From Actinomycetota bacterium (GTDB lineage: Bacteria > Actinomycetota > Acidimicrobiia > Acidimicrobiales > Microtrichaceae), in the NCBI GenBank assembly GCA_016703525.1, contig JADJBW010000007.1, positions 170,028 to 234,027 on the forward strand: 64,000 nt of DNA. The letters run 5' to 3'. Made by a program: the position numbers and the translations under genes. The notes under the pieces were generated by a model. That model ran no database searches, was not told the origin of the DNA, and saw only the letters and a list, made by a program, of their open reading frames with translations. Positions 18,527 to 27,642 of this stretch are shown piece after piece; the stretch's first letter is position 1; each line of letters starts with the position of its first letter.

Positions 18527-19174
18527 ATGGTCTGGGTTGTCCACGAGTGTCGGGGCCGGGTGGCCGAGCTGCACGCGCTCGATCTGCCGCTCGAACGTCG
18601 GTCGGCATGGATCTACGAGCTCGCCGGACCGGCCGTGAGCCTCGGTAGCTCACAGCCGGCGGCCGACATCGATCGGACGGCTGTGGATGCGGCCGGGTTG
18701 GAGTGTTCGCGCCGCCGCACCGGCGGGGGAGCGGTGCTCTTGCTCCCCGGCGAGTGCCGGTGGGTGGACGTGGTGATTCCCTCCGGCGACCCGCTGTGGG
18801 ACGACGACGTGGGCCGTGCGTTCTGGTGGGTCGGCGAGGTGTGGCGTTCGGCGTTGTCCGACTTCGGCGTCGCGGCAGAGGTGCACCGCGGTCGACCCGA
18901 GTGGAGGTCGCTCGGAGCGGTGGCGTGTTTCGCCGGCATCGGGTCCGGCGAGGTTGTCGCGTCGGGTTCGAAGGCCGTGGGCGTCTCCCAGCGCCGCACG
19001 CGCGGTGGCGCGCGGTTCCAGTGCATCATTCACGCCCGGTGGGAGCCCTCGGCGCTGCTCGGCCTGGTTGCTCAGGAGCGCCGCACGCCCGAGTTGGCAG
19101 ATCGGCTCCAACGCGTCGCTGCCTTCCCGAACGTCGACGCGATCGTCGAACGGTTCGTCTCGCTGCTTCCCTGA
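18527..19174 (+). CDS. Lipoate-protein ligase A family protein
   Basis: A 215-residue protein of the BPL/LplA/LipB fold. RRRTGGGAVLL matches the RRxxGGGAV substrate-binding motif, and the Lys in ASGSKAVGVSQRR is the expected ligand contact. It would attach lipoate or a related acyl group to E2 or GcvH proteins, or transfer octanoate. It is shorter than LplA with its C-terminal domain, so an accessory or transferase role is possible. Confidence 0.75.
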   Translation: MVWVVHECRGRVAELHALDLPLERRSAWIYELAGPAVSLGSSQPAADIDRTAVDAAGLECSRRRTGGGAVLLLPGECRWVDVVIPSGDPLWDDDVGRAFWWVGEVWRSALSDFGVAAEVHRGRPEWRSLGAVACFAGIGSGEVVASGSKAVGVSQRRTRGGARFQCIIHARWEPSALLGLVAQERRTPELADRLQRVAAFPNVDAIVERFVSLLP

Positions 19175-19220
19175 TCCGGGCGCGCCGGACCGGCTGCGCG
19201 GTGAGCCCGGTCGATGGGGT

Positions 19221-19264
19221 CGGGTGGGAGCCGGGTGGGAGCCGGGGGAGAGCCGGTGGGGAAT
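19221..19264. repeat. Imperfect 11-bp tandem repeat, TGGG-rich
   Basis: Four units of about CGGGTGGGAGC; the first two are identical and the next two diverge. TGGG occurs at 19215, 19225, 19236 and 19257. Lies 280 bp upstream of mraZ in a 328-bp gap (19175-19502) that otherwise contains only the MraZ operator. Confidence 0.6.
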
Positions 19265-19374
19265 CGGGCGGGGAACGACCGTTCGTGGAGATTTTCGAAC
19301 CCTGTCTTTGGTGCCCTTTCAGGGTCTTTCGAGCGCGGGGAAATCCCGAAATCGGGGGTCACGGGGGTCGTGAT

Positions 19375-19429
19375 GTGGGGAATGGTGGGTTAGGGTGGGG
19401 GCATGTGGGAGAAGGTGGGTAGAAGTGGG
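19375..19429 (+). promoter_or_regulatory. MraZ operator: six GTGGG repeats at 10-bp period
   Basis: GTGGG begins at 19375, 19385, 19395, 19405, 19415 and 19425: six exact copies, one per helical turn, all on the same face. MraZ in E. coli binds direct TGGGN repeats separated by 5 bases upstream of its own gene, so this is very likely an autoregulatory operator for the whole division cluster. Six units are more than the three known in E. coli. Confidence 0.85.
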
Positions 19430-19502
19430 GAAGAGGTGCTCTCCGGCGCCTGTGTCCCATCCTCGCACCTGCCACTGACAGCCAGCCGGCGGGGGCGCTG
19501 AG

Positions 19503-19933
19503 ATGGCCGCCCCCGCGATCATCGATCGGTTCTCGCACTCCATCGACGACAAGGGCCGCGTCGTGCTGCCGTCGGCATATCGGGAGATATGCGCGGACGG
19601 TGGTGTTCTGAGCCTTCGCGACGACCACCTCGCGCTGTACACGAACGAGGGCTGGGCCGAGTTCGTCGACTCGCTGCGCGACCTGCTCACCGCCGGAACG
19701 ATCAGCCGCGACCGATTCACCGTGTTCACCTCGATGGCATCCTCGGTGAAGCCCGACGGCCAGGGTCGGATCTCCCTCGCCTCGCACTTCCGCGAGTTCG
19801 TGGGCCTGGAAGCGATGCCGTCTTCTGCGGCGCCGGCACCTACCTCGGCCTCTACCCGCCGGCGACCGCGCCCGGCGCCGACCCCGTCGCGACTCGCGCT
19901 GCGCTTGCCGAGCTCGCGGGACTGCCGTTGTGA
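19503..19933 (+). CDS. mraZ: Transcriptional regulator MraZ (one frameshift)
   Basis: A roughly 143-residue protein with two SpoVT/AbrB-like DNA-binding repeats: HSIDDKGRVVLPSAYRE and SVKPDGQGRISLASHFREF. Adding one A at 19810-19811 (GAAAGC) restores VGLESDAVFCGAGTYLGLY to the stop at 19933. It represses the dcw operon from the GTGGG repeats directly upstream. First gene of the cluster. Confidence 0.9.
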
Positions 19934-19939
19934 CCGGCG

Positions 19940-20938
19940 ATGGACGGGCATTCACACGTCCCCGTCGCACTCGATCGAGTGGTCGAGCTCCTGCGCGTCG
20001 TGCCCGACGGTTTGGTGGTCGACGCCACGCTCGGTGGCGCCGGGCATGCCGCGGCACTGCTCGACGCGCACCCGGGAGTTCGGCTCCTCGGGCTCGATCG
20101 CGATGAGGACGCCGTCGAGGTCGCGACATCGCGCCTCGCACGTTTCGGGGACCGTGCCACGGTCCGACATGCACGGTTCGACGAGATGCGCGCCATCGTG
20201 CGTTCGCTCGGCGAGGAAGGGGTGATCGGCGTGCTGTTCGATCTCGGTGTCAGCTCTCCACAACTCGACCGCTCCGAGCGAGGGTTCTCGTATCGCCACG
20301 AGGCCCCGCTCGACATGCGCATGGACCGCACGCAGGAGCGCACTGCCGCCGACGTGGTCAACGGCCTGTCGGCCGACGCGCTCGCCCACGTGATCGACCG
20401 CTACGGCGACGAGCGGTTCGCTCGCCGTGTCGCCTCGGCCATCGTCGCGCATCGGCCGATCGAGACCACCACGCAGCTGGCGGACGTTGTGCGCGATGCC
20501 ATTCCGGCGGCAACCCGACGGCGCGGCGGTCATCCCGCCAAGCGGACCTTCCAGGCGATTCGCATCGAGGTCAACGAGGAGCTGTCGGTGCTCGCCGACG
20601 GTATCGACCAGGCGATCGACCTGCTGCTGCCCGGCGGACGCGCTGTCGTACTCAGCTACCACTACGGCGAGGACCGGCTCGTGAAGGAACGCTTCCGCCG
20701 CGCCGCGACCGGCGGCTGCGTGTGCCCGCCCGGGCTGGATTGCGTCTGCGGTGCGACGCCGACCGTGCAGTTCGTACGCGGCGCGAAGCACGCCTCGGCG
20801 GCCGAGGTCGAGGCCAATCCCCGCGCATCGTCGGTGCGACTGCGTGCCGTTGAGGCCCTACCCCGCGACCCCGTCGGCACGGCCGACGCGGCCGAGGGGT
20901 CGGCGCCGTCGCGCTCCGCGGGCCGGGCGGCATCGTGA
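19940..20938 (+). CDS. rsmH: 16S rRNA (cytosine(1402)-N(4))-methyltransferase
   Basis: A 332-residue SAM-dependent enzyme that N4-methylates C1402 in the 30S P site. The SAM loop is VDATLGGAGHAAALL, and family motifs LFDLGVSSPQLD, RGFSYRHEAPLDMRM and KRTFQAIRIEVNEEL are present. It starts 6 bp after mraZ and its stop overlaps the ftsL GTG (GTGA). Confidence 0.95.
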   Translation: MDGHSHVPVALDRVVELLRVVPDGLVVDATLGGAGHAAALLDAHPGVRLLGLDRDEDAVEVATSRLARFGDRATVRHARFDEMRAIVRSLGEEGVIGVLFDLGVSSPQLDRSERGFSYRHEAPLDMRMDRTQERTAADVVNGLSADALAHVIDRYGDERFARRVASAIVAHRPIETTTQLADVVRDAIPAATRRRGGHPAKRTFQAIRIEVNEELSVLADGIDQAIDLLLPGGRAVVLSYHYGEDRLVKERFRRAATGGCVCPPGLDCVCGATPTVQFVRGAKHASAAEVEANPRASSVRLRAVEALPRDPVGTADAAEGSAPSRSAGRAAS

Positions 20939-21393
20939 GCGCCGCACGTGCGAGCAGCGCTGCCACCGTCAGGGCATCGAGCACGGCAGCGCCGTCGCGG
21001 TCGCCCGAGCGAGCGCCTCGCCAACGACCCGAGCGCGCCCGTCGGCCCGACCTGCGCGTCGTCGATCGTCGTCAGCGCCCGCTGGTGGCGTTGCCCTCAG
21101 CGTGGCCCTCATCGTCGTGCTCTTCGTGTTCACCGCACTGGCGGCGCATCTCGCTGATCGAGCGTCAGCGTCAGCTTGATTCGGTTCGCGCCGACATCAC
21201 CGCGGCACAGGGCCGGCGCGAGGAGCTGCTGCGCCGGGAGAGCCAGCTGCAGTCGCCCGAGGAGGTCCTTCGGCTCGCGAAGGATCGGCTCGGCATGGTG
21301 CCGGCGGCTGAACCCGAGCTCGTTCCGCCGTCGATCGTCGTGATCGGCCCGGGCCCCACGACACCGACGACCGTGCCCGCGGAGGCGCCATGA
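20935..21393 (+). CDS. ftsL: Cell division protein FtsL-like (two compensating frameshifts)
   Basis: About 152 residues: a basic cytoplasmic N-terminus, one membrane helix, and an extracytoplasmic coiled-coil (SLIERQRQLDSVRADITAAQ). The helix (ALSVALIVVLFVFTALAAH) is read only in the next frame between about 21088 and 21150, so one indel precedes and one follows it. Position between rsmH and ftsI plus this layout identify it; sequence conservation in FtsL is low. It would bridge FtsB/FtsQ with the FtsWI synthase. Confidence 0.75.
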   Translation: MSAARASSAATVRASSTAAPSRSPERAPRQRPERARRPDLRVVDRRQRPLVALPSAWPSSSCSSCSPHWRRISLIERQRQLDSVRADITAAQGRREELLRRESQLQSPEEVLRLAKDRLGMVPAAEPELVPPSIVVIGPGPTTPTTVPAEAP

Positions 21394-23770
21394 CCGCGAC
21401 CACGAGCCGCCGGACGCGGACGCTCGCGGACGGCCCTCGATCGGGCTCCCGCGCCGGTGGGCGACCGGCGAGCGCGGCGCGCACGCCGGCATCGTCGCGC
21501 CGCTCCGGCCCGGCGACCAACCGGCGATCGGGCGAGCGCACATCGTCCACGCAGTCGGGCGCCGCGTCGTCGCGCAGCAGCGCCGGCTCGGCTCGGACGC
21601 GGTCGGCATCGACGCGTGCCGGCTCTGCATCGGGTCGAACCGGCTCTGGGTCGAACCGGACCCGCTCGACCGGGCGCACGGTAGGCCGGGCGACCGCCCC
21701 GCGTCGCTCGCCTGCCTCGGCTTCCGCGACCGCTCGCGGCCGCCGACGCATCGAAGCCCCATCGCGGCGACGCATCGCGGTCCTCGCGGCCGCCGTGGGC
21801 GTGGTGGCGGTGGCGTTGATCGCCCGCATCGTGTGGGTCGGGGTCATCGGCCGCGACCAGTTCGTCGACTTCGGGCGCTCGAAGCGCGAACGGGTCGTTC
21901 GCCTGACGGAGCTGCGCGGCGCGATCCTCGATCGCGACGGCGAGGCCCTCGTGATGTCGGTGCCGGCGAAGCTGGTCGCGGTCGACCCGACCGTGGTGGA
22001 GAACGCAGACCGCACCGCGACCTCGTTGGCGTCGATCCTGGGCCTGCCCCGGGCGCAGGTGCTCGCCGCCGTGGAGCGACCCGATACGCGTTACGCCGTC
22101 ATCGCCCGCCAGGTCGACCCGACGCAGGTCGACAAGATCCGAGCGGCGAAGCTCACGGGCATCGTGCTCGAGGACGACCCCAAGCGCGTGTCGGTCAGCG
22201 GCAACCTGGCCCGCTCGGTGGTCGGTTCGATGGATCGCTACGGCACGGAGGCCCGCTCGGGGGTCGAGCGCCTGTTCGACACGCAACTCGCCGCCAAGTC
22301 GGGGAGAAGCGTCGGCGCGCCATCGGCGGCGCGGTCATACCGGGTTCGGAACGGGTCGTGAGCGCGGCGCGGGCCGGCGCAGACGTGACGCTCACCCTCG
22401 ACCGCTCGTTGCAGTTCGCGGCGGAAGAGGCGCTGATCGAACAGGTCGGGGCGACCCAGGCCCGCGGCGGCACGGTCATCTTGGGTCGTCCCCGAACGGG
22501 TGAGATCCTGGCGATGGCATCGGCCTCGCGGACCGAGGAGGGCGAGGTGGTCGCCGGATCGCTCAACCAGGCGGTCCGCCAGTACGAGCCCGGCTCGATC
22601 ATGAAGCTCGCGACGGCGTCGATGGCGTTCAACGAGGGGCTGCTGACGCCCGCCAGCACGCTGGTCGTACCGGGCGCGATCACGCTCTACGACAAGACGA
22701 TCCAGGACGCGCACGCCCACCCGACCGAGGTGATGACCGTCAAGGAGATCATCGCCAACTCCTCGAACGTGGGCACGATCAAGATGGCGCAGATGGTCGA
22801 GAAGGAGCGGTCCCGTCAGACGATCATCGACTACCTGCACCGCTTCGGCTTCGGCTCCTACACGAACCTTGGCCTGCCCTTCGAGCAGAAGGGGATCGTC
22901 AAGGAGAAATGGAACGGGACCGACATCGCCTCGATCCCGATCGGTCAGTCGATCCTGACGACCCCGGTGCAAATGTGGACCGCGTATAACGCGATTGCCA
23001 ATGGCGGCCTGTACGTGCCACCGAAGCTCGTGCTGGACATGGTGGATGCCGAGGGGCGTCATCACGTGCCCGACGCGCCGCGCCCGCATCAGGTCGTCAA
23101 GCCGTCGACCGCGGCTCAGGTGACCGAGGCGCTCCGGTCGGTGGTCGATGAGGGCACCGGCAAGGACGTGCAGATCGAGGGGTTCAACGTCGCGGCCAAG
23201 ACCGGAACGGCGTACAAGGTGCTCAGCAACGGCACGTACAAGGATGCGAACGGACGCAAGTACGCGTCGAGCTTCGTCGGCTTCTTCCCGGCGTCTGCGC
23301 CGGAGATCTCGATCATGGTGATGATCGACGAGCCGAAGCCGCCGTACCATTACGGCTCCGCCGCCGCCGGACCGGTCTTCGAGCGGCTCGCCAAGGAGGC
23401 CGTGCGTCGCTTCGCCATCCCGTCGGATCACGCGTCATCGGGCGAGACCAAGCCGCTTCGGGCCGAGCCCGCCACGGCGACGCCGGTCACCGCCCCGCCG
23501 GTGACGGTCCCGACGAAGGTCATCAAGACCGACGACGGCGACGGCACGCCGGACGACCCGGCGGCGAATCCGACCGACCCGCCCACGCCGGCGACGACCG
23601 AGACGACCACCCCGACCACGGCGAAGGCTGCTTCGAAGGGCGCGACCGGCTCCGGCACGAAGAGCACCGGCACGAAGAGCACCGGCACGAAGAGCACCGC
23701 CACGACGAACACCGTGAGCGGCGCAACCGGAGGGAGCACCTCCGTCACCGGGAATCGCGGCGATGGGTGA
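21390..23770 (+). CDS. ftsI: Penicillin-binding protein FtsI/PBP3 (one frameshift)
   Basis: About 794 residues: a long Ser/Arg/Thr-rich cytoplasmic N-terminus of about 125 residues, a membrane helix (AVLAAAVGVVAVALIARIVW), a dimerisation domain, and a transpeptidase domain with SIMK (YEPGSIMKLAT), SSN and KTG (AAKTGTAYK) motifs. Restoring one G in the run at 22301-22304 joins the two halves (KSGEKRRRAIGG). The C-terminus is Thr/Pro/Lys-rich with a 15-bp repeat. It crosslinks septal peptidoglycan with FtsW. It overlaps ftsL (ATGA) and murE. Confidence 0.92.
23654..23698 (+). repeat. 15-bp tandem repeat, three copies, in the ftsI tail
   Basis: Three exact copies of GGCACGAAGAGCACC encode GTKST pentapeptides in the extracytoplasmic C-terminal tail of FtsI. 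Confidence 0.85.
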
Positions 23771-25181
23771 GGTCACGCTCGCCACGGTCATCGACGCCGT
23801 GCCGGGTGGTCCCCGCCGGGTGGTCGGCGACACGACCACGTTGGTGACGTCGGTGACGCACGAGTCCCGCAGCGTCGAGCCCGGAGGGCTGTTCTGCTGC
23901 GTGGTCGGTGCGCGCTCCGACGGCCACGACTTCGCCGCCGATGCCGTCGATCGCGGAGCCTCCGCCCTGCTGGTCGAGCACGAGGTGCCACTCTCGGTAC
24001 CGCAGGTGATCGTGGCCGATTCGCGCGCCGCGATGGGGCCCGTCGCGTCGGCCGTGTGGGGCAATCCGTCGCACGCGCTGCGCGTGGTCGGGGTCACCGG
24101 GACGAACGGGAAGACCACGGTCGTGACGCTGCTGCGCCAGATCGTGGACCATGCCGGCGGTCGCTGCGGGGTCATCGGCACCCTCACGGGCGCCCGCACG
24201 ACGCCCGAGGCGCCCGAGCTCGCGGCGCGGCTCGCTGCAATGCGCGACGCCGGCTTCGACACCGTGGCGATGGAGGTGTCCTCGCATGCGCTCGACCTGC
24301 ATCGCGTCGACGGAACCGCCTTCGCGGTCGTCGTCTACACGAACCTCGGGGTCGACCACCTCGACTTCCACGGCACGGTCGAGGCGTACTTCGCAGCGAA
24401 GGCGAAGCTCTTCGATCCTCGGCGTGCAGCGGTCGGGGTGGTCAACGTGGACGATGTGCACGGCCGACTCCTACGCGACGCGTCGACGGTCGAGGTGATC
24501 CCGTACTCCGTCGACTCGCTGGGGCCGGTCCGTGTCGAACACGGCGGTACCGCGCTGCGGTGGCGTGGTCGCGATGTGGCCCTGCCGCTGCTCGGGCGGT
24601 TCAACGTGTCGAACGCCCTCGCTGCCGCCGAGGCGGCGGTCGCGCTCGGCATCGATCCCGCCTCCGTGGCGGCAGCGCTCGCGGAGGTCGTCGCGCCGCC
24701 GGGCCGATTCGAGCCCGTTCGTGCCGGACAGCCGTTCACGGTGTTGGTCGACTATGCACACACCCCGGACGCACTCGAAGCGGTGCTGAGCGCGGCGCGC
24801 GAGGTCGCCGGCGGTCGCCGACTGCACGTGGTGATGGGATGCGGAGGCGACCGCGATCGGACGAAGCGCCCCCGCATGGGCGAGGTGGCCTCCCGTCTCG
24901 CCGATGTGACCGTGATCACATCGGATAACCCGCGCGGCGAGGACCCGGATGCGATCATCGCTTCGATCGTCGCGGGGTGTGTTCGCGAGCCGATCGTCGA
25001 ACCGGACCGCCGCGAGGCGATCGGTCGGGCGCTGCGAGGCGCACAGGCGGGCGATGTCGTGGTCGTCGCCGGGAAGGGTCACGAGACGACCCAGACCGTC
25101 GGCGCGTCGGTGCTGCCGTTCGACGATCGGGTGGAGGTTCGTGCCGCGCTCGCTCGGCTTGGTTGGGAGACAACGTCGTGA
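23763..25181 (+). CDS. murE: UDP-MurNAc-tripeptide synthetase
   Basis: A 472-residue ATP-dependent ligase that adds the third stem residue. The P-loop is GVTGTNGKTT, the carbamate-lysine region is in YFAAKAKLFD, and DNPRGEDP is the signature for meso-diaminopimelate. The gene overlaps ftsI by 8 bp. The expected next gene, murF, is not present; mraY follows with a GTGA overlap. Confidence 0.95.
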   Translation: MGEVTLATVIDAVPGGPRRVVGDTTTLVTSVTHESRSVEPGGLFCCVVGARSDGHDFAADAVDRGASALLVEHEVPLSVPQVIVADSRAAMGPVASAVWGNPSHALRVVGVTGTNGKTTVVTLLRQIVDHAGGRCGVIGTLTGARTTPEAPELAARLAAMRDAGFDTVAMEVSSHALDLHRVDGTAFAVVVYTNLGVDHLDFHGTVEAYFAAKAKLFDPRRAAVGVVNVDDVHGRLLRDASTVEVIPYSVDSLGPVRVEHGGTALRWRGRDVALPLLGRFNVSNALAAAEAAVALGIDPASVAAALAEVVAPPGRFEPVRAGQPFTVLVDYAHTPDALEAVLSAAREVAGGRRLHVVMGCGGDRDRTKRPRMGEVASRLADVTVITSDNPRGEDPDAIIASIVAGCVREPIVEPDRREAIGRALRGAQAGDVVVVAGKGHETTQTVGASVLPFDDRVEVRAALARLGWETTS

Positions 25182-26230
25182 TCAGGATCTTCGTCGCCGC
25201 AGGACTGGCGCTGGTGCTTTCGGGGCTCGGTACCCGGCTGCTCATCGGCTGGCTCACAAGCCATCGGGTCGGTCAGCCGATCCACGAGGACGTGCCCGAG
25301 GGCCACACCACCAAGGCGGGTACGCCCACGATGGGCGGGATCGCGATCGTGTTCGCTGCGGTCGCCAGCTACGTGTTGTCGACCCTGTACCGAGGCATCG
25401 CGACCCAACGCGGCCTGATCGTGGTGGGAGCAATCGCCGCGGCGGGCTTCGTCGGCTTCCTCGATGACTTCATCAAGGTGCGCAACGAGCGGAACCTCGG
25501 TCTCAACAAGCGGGCGAAGATGATCGGTCTGCTCACCGTCGCGATCGGTTTCGCCGTCCTGATCGTCACGCAGACCCAGCAGCACACGACGCTCAGCTTC
25601 ACGCGGCACGACAGCATCGGCTGGGAGCTGGGCAAGGTCGGATGGGTGATTTGGGCGGTGTTCCTGATCGCCGGGTTCTCCAACGGCGCCAACCTGACCG
25701 ACGGGCTCGACGGCCTGGCGGCGGGCGCCGGAATCTTCGCGTTCTCGGCCTTCGTGATCGTCGGCTTCTGGGCGTTCAAGCACCCGGGGCTGTACGACCT
25801 GCGCGCCGGCGAGCAGGGCGTGGGCCTCGACCTCGCGGTGATCGCCGCCGCGATGGTGGGTGCGCTCGCCGGGTTCCTCTGGTACAACGCGGCCCCAGCC
25901 CGGATCTTCATGGGGGACACCGGATCGCTCGCGATCGGCACCGGCCTGGCCTGCCTCGCGCTCACGACCAACACGGCGCTGCTGCTGCCGATCATCGGCG
26001 CCCTCTTCGTAGCGGAGACGATGTCGGTGATCCTGCAGGTCGCGAGCTTTCGCCTCTTCGGCGGGCGCCGCATCTTCCGGATGGCGCCGATCCACCATCA
26101 CTTCGAGCTGTGCGGATGGCCGGAGACTCGCGTGATCGTGCGCTTCTGGATGATGTCGGCCATGTGCACGGCCGCCGGTGTCGGCATCTTCTACCGCGAC
26201 TTCCTGGTCATCACGGGGACGCTCGCGTGA
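25178..26230 (+). CDS. mraY: Phospho-MurNAc-pentapeptide transferase
   Basis: A 350-residue polytopic membrane enzyme that forms lipid I on undecaprenyl phosphate. Catalytic motifs are FLDDFIKVRNERNLGL, NLTDGLDGLAAG, FMGDTGSLAIG and the IHHHFELCGWPE loop. GTG start in a GTGA overlap with murE; its own stop overlaps the murD GTG. Confidence 0.96.
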   Translation: MIRIFVAAGLALVLSGLGTRLLIGWLTSHRVGQPIHEDVPEGHTTKAGTPTMGGIAIVFAAVASYVLSTLYRGIATQRGLIVVGAIAAAGFVGFLDDFIKVRNERNLGLNKRAKMIGLLTVAIGFAVLIVTQTQQHTTLSFTRHDSIGWELGKVGWVIWAVFLIAGFSNGANLTDGLDGLAAGAGIFAFSAFVIVGFWAFKHPGLYDLRAGEQGVGLDLAVIAAAMVGALAGFLWYNAAPARIFMGDTGSLAIGTGLACLALTTNTALLLPIIGALFVAETMSVILQVASFRLFGGRRIFRMAPIHHHFELCGWPETRVIVRFWMMSAMCTAAGVGIFYRDFLVITGTLA

Positions 26231-27642
26231 GCGCGCCGGGCACCGTCGCCGGCATTCCGGTCGCTTCGCCGAGCGGTTCGACCTCGCCGCTTACCGAGCG
26301 GCGTTTCGTGGTGTACGGCTTCGGCGTGACCGGCGCCGCGGTCGCGCGCGCCCTGGTCGTCCGGGGCCTCGAAGTGGTGGCCTGTGACGATCGTCTCGAT
26401 GCCGCAAAGGCTGCGGCGGCGGCGGGTCTCGGCATCGAGCTCGTGAGCGAGCCGTCCGCCGATGATCTGGCGGCCCGCGTTGCGTGGGCCGACGCCGTGG
26501 TTCCGGCACCAGGCTTCTCCGAATCCGCACCCGCTGTTCGGCGCGGTCGCTGCGGCGCAGCGCCCCGTCCTGAGCGAGTTCGATCTCGCCGCGGCGTGGG
26601 ACGCGCGCCCGCTGCTGTCGATCACCGGAACCAACGGCAAGACGACCGTCACCATGATGGTCACCGAGATGCTGGCGGCGTCGGGGTGCCGCGCCGCCGC
26701 GGTGGGCAACACCGACGTTCCGTTGATCGCCGCCATCGACGACCCCGATCTGGACGTGTTCGTCGTGGAGTCGTCGTCGTTCCGGCTCGGCCACACCCGA
26801 CGATTCCGCCCGGCCGCGGCCACCTGGCTCAACTTCGCGCCCGACCACCTCGATGTGCACGCCGACCTCGACGTGTAGCGAGGCGCCAAGACGATCGTGG
26901 ACCGACCTGGACTCGTCATCGGTCGCGGTGGCCAACCTCGACGACGCGGTCGTGGCCCGTCACATCGGTGGCGGCGCCCGTTTCGTCACGTTCGGGTTGG
27001 ATCGCGCCCCGTCCGGTTGGGAGTTCCCTCACCTGAGCGCCGTTGGCGGCGCGCTGATCGCTCCGGACGGTTCGGTGATCAGCCGCGGCGAGTCCCTGCC
27101 GCGGCGCCTGCCGCACGACCTCGCCAACGCGCTCGCCGCGACGGCCACCGCGGTGGCGGGCGGGGCGAGCCTCGACGCGGTTCGGTCGGTGCTGGCCTCG
27201 TTCGAGGGCCTCCCGCACCGGGTGCAGTACGTCGCGTCGATCGACGGCGTCAGCTACTTCGACGACTCGAAGGCGACGGCACCGCACGCGGTGTTCGCCG
27301 CGGTGCGGGCGTTTCCACACGTCGTCCTGATCGCCGGTGGACGCAACAAGGGACTCGACTTGTCGGTGCTCGGCGCGCTCGGTGCCCACGTGCGCGCTGT
27401 GGTCGGGATCGGCGAGGCGGCGGGCGAGGTCATCGCCGCCTTCCCCGATCGGCCGGGAACGGCGGCGGCGACGATGGAGGAGGCGGTCGCTGCTGCGGCC
27501 CGCCTGGCGCAGCCCGGCGACGCCGTCGTGCTGTCGCCCGGGTGCGCCTCATTCGACTGGTATCGGAACTATGGCGAGCGCGGCGATCACTTCGCGGAGA
27601 TCGTTCGCGCCCGGCGAGGCGGAGGAACCAGCGACGACCCCG
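26227..27642 (+). CDS. murD: UDP-MurNAc-L-alanine:D-glutamate ligase (frameshifts)
   Basis: A roughly 460-residue ligase. N-terminal Rossmann part (VVYGFGVTGAAVARAL), P-loop ITGTNGKTTVTMM, and C-terminal YFDDSKATAPHA, GGRNKG and LSPGCASFDWYRNYGERGD motifs. Removing one C at 26519-26520 restores APGFSNPHPLFGAV. A cluster of indels at 26872-26900 hides the expected DVYEAAKTIWTDL. No stop codon is found in any frame between 27571 and 27893, so the 3' end is uncertain; the conserved region ends near 27610. Confidence 0.88.

Noticed and set aside
20935..21393. Programmed frameshifting in ftsL
   Set aside because: No slippery heptamer or downstream structure stands out, and similar one-base shifts occur in many unrelated genes in this window.
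23654..23698. CRISPR-like repeat array
   Set aside because: Three adjacent 15-bp copies without spacers, in frame within the ftsI tail; a protein-coding tandem repeat.
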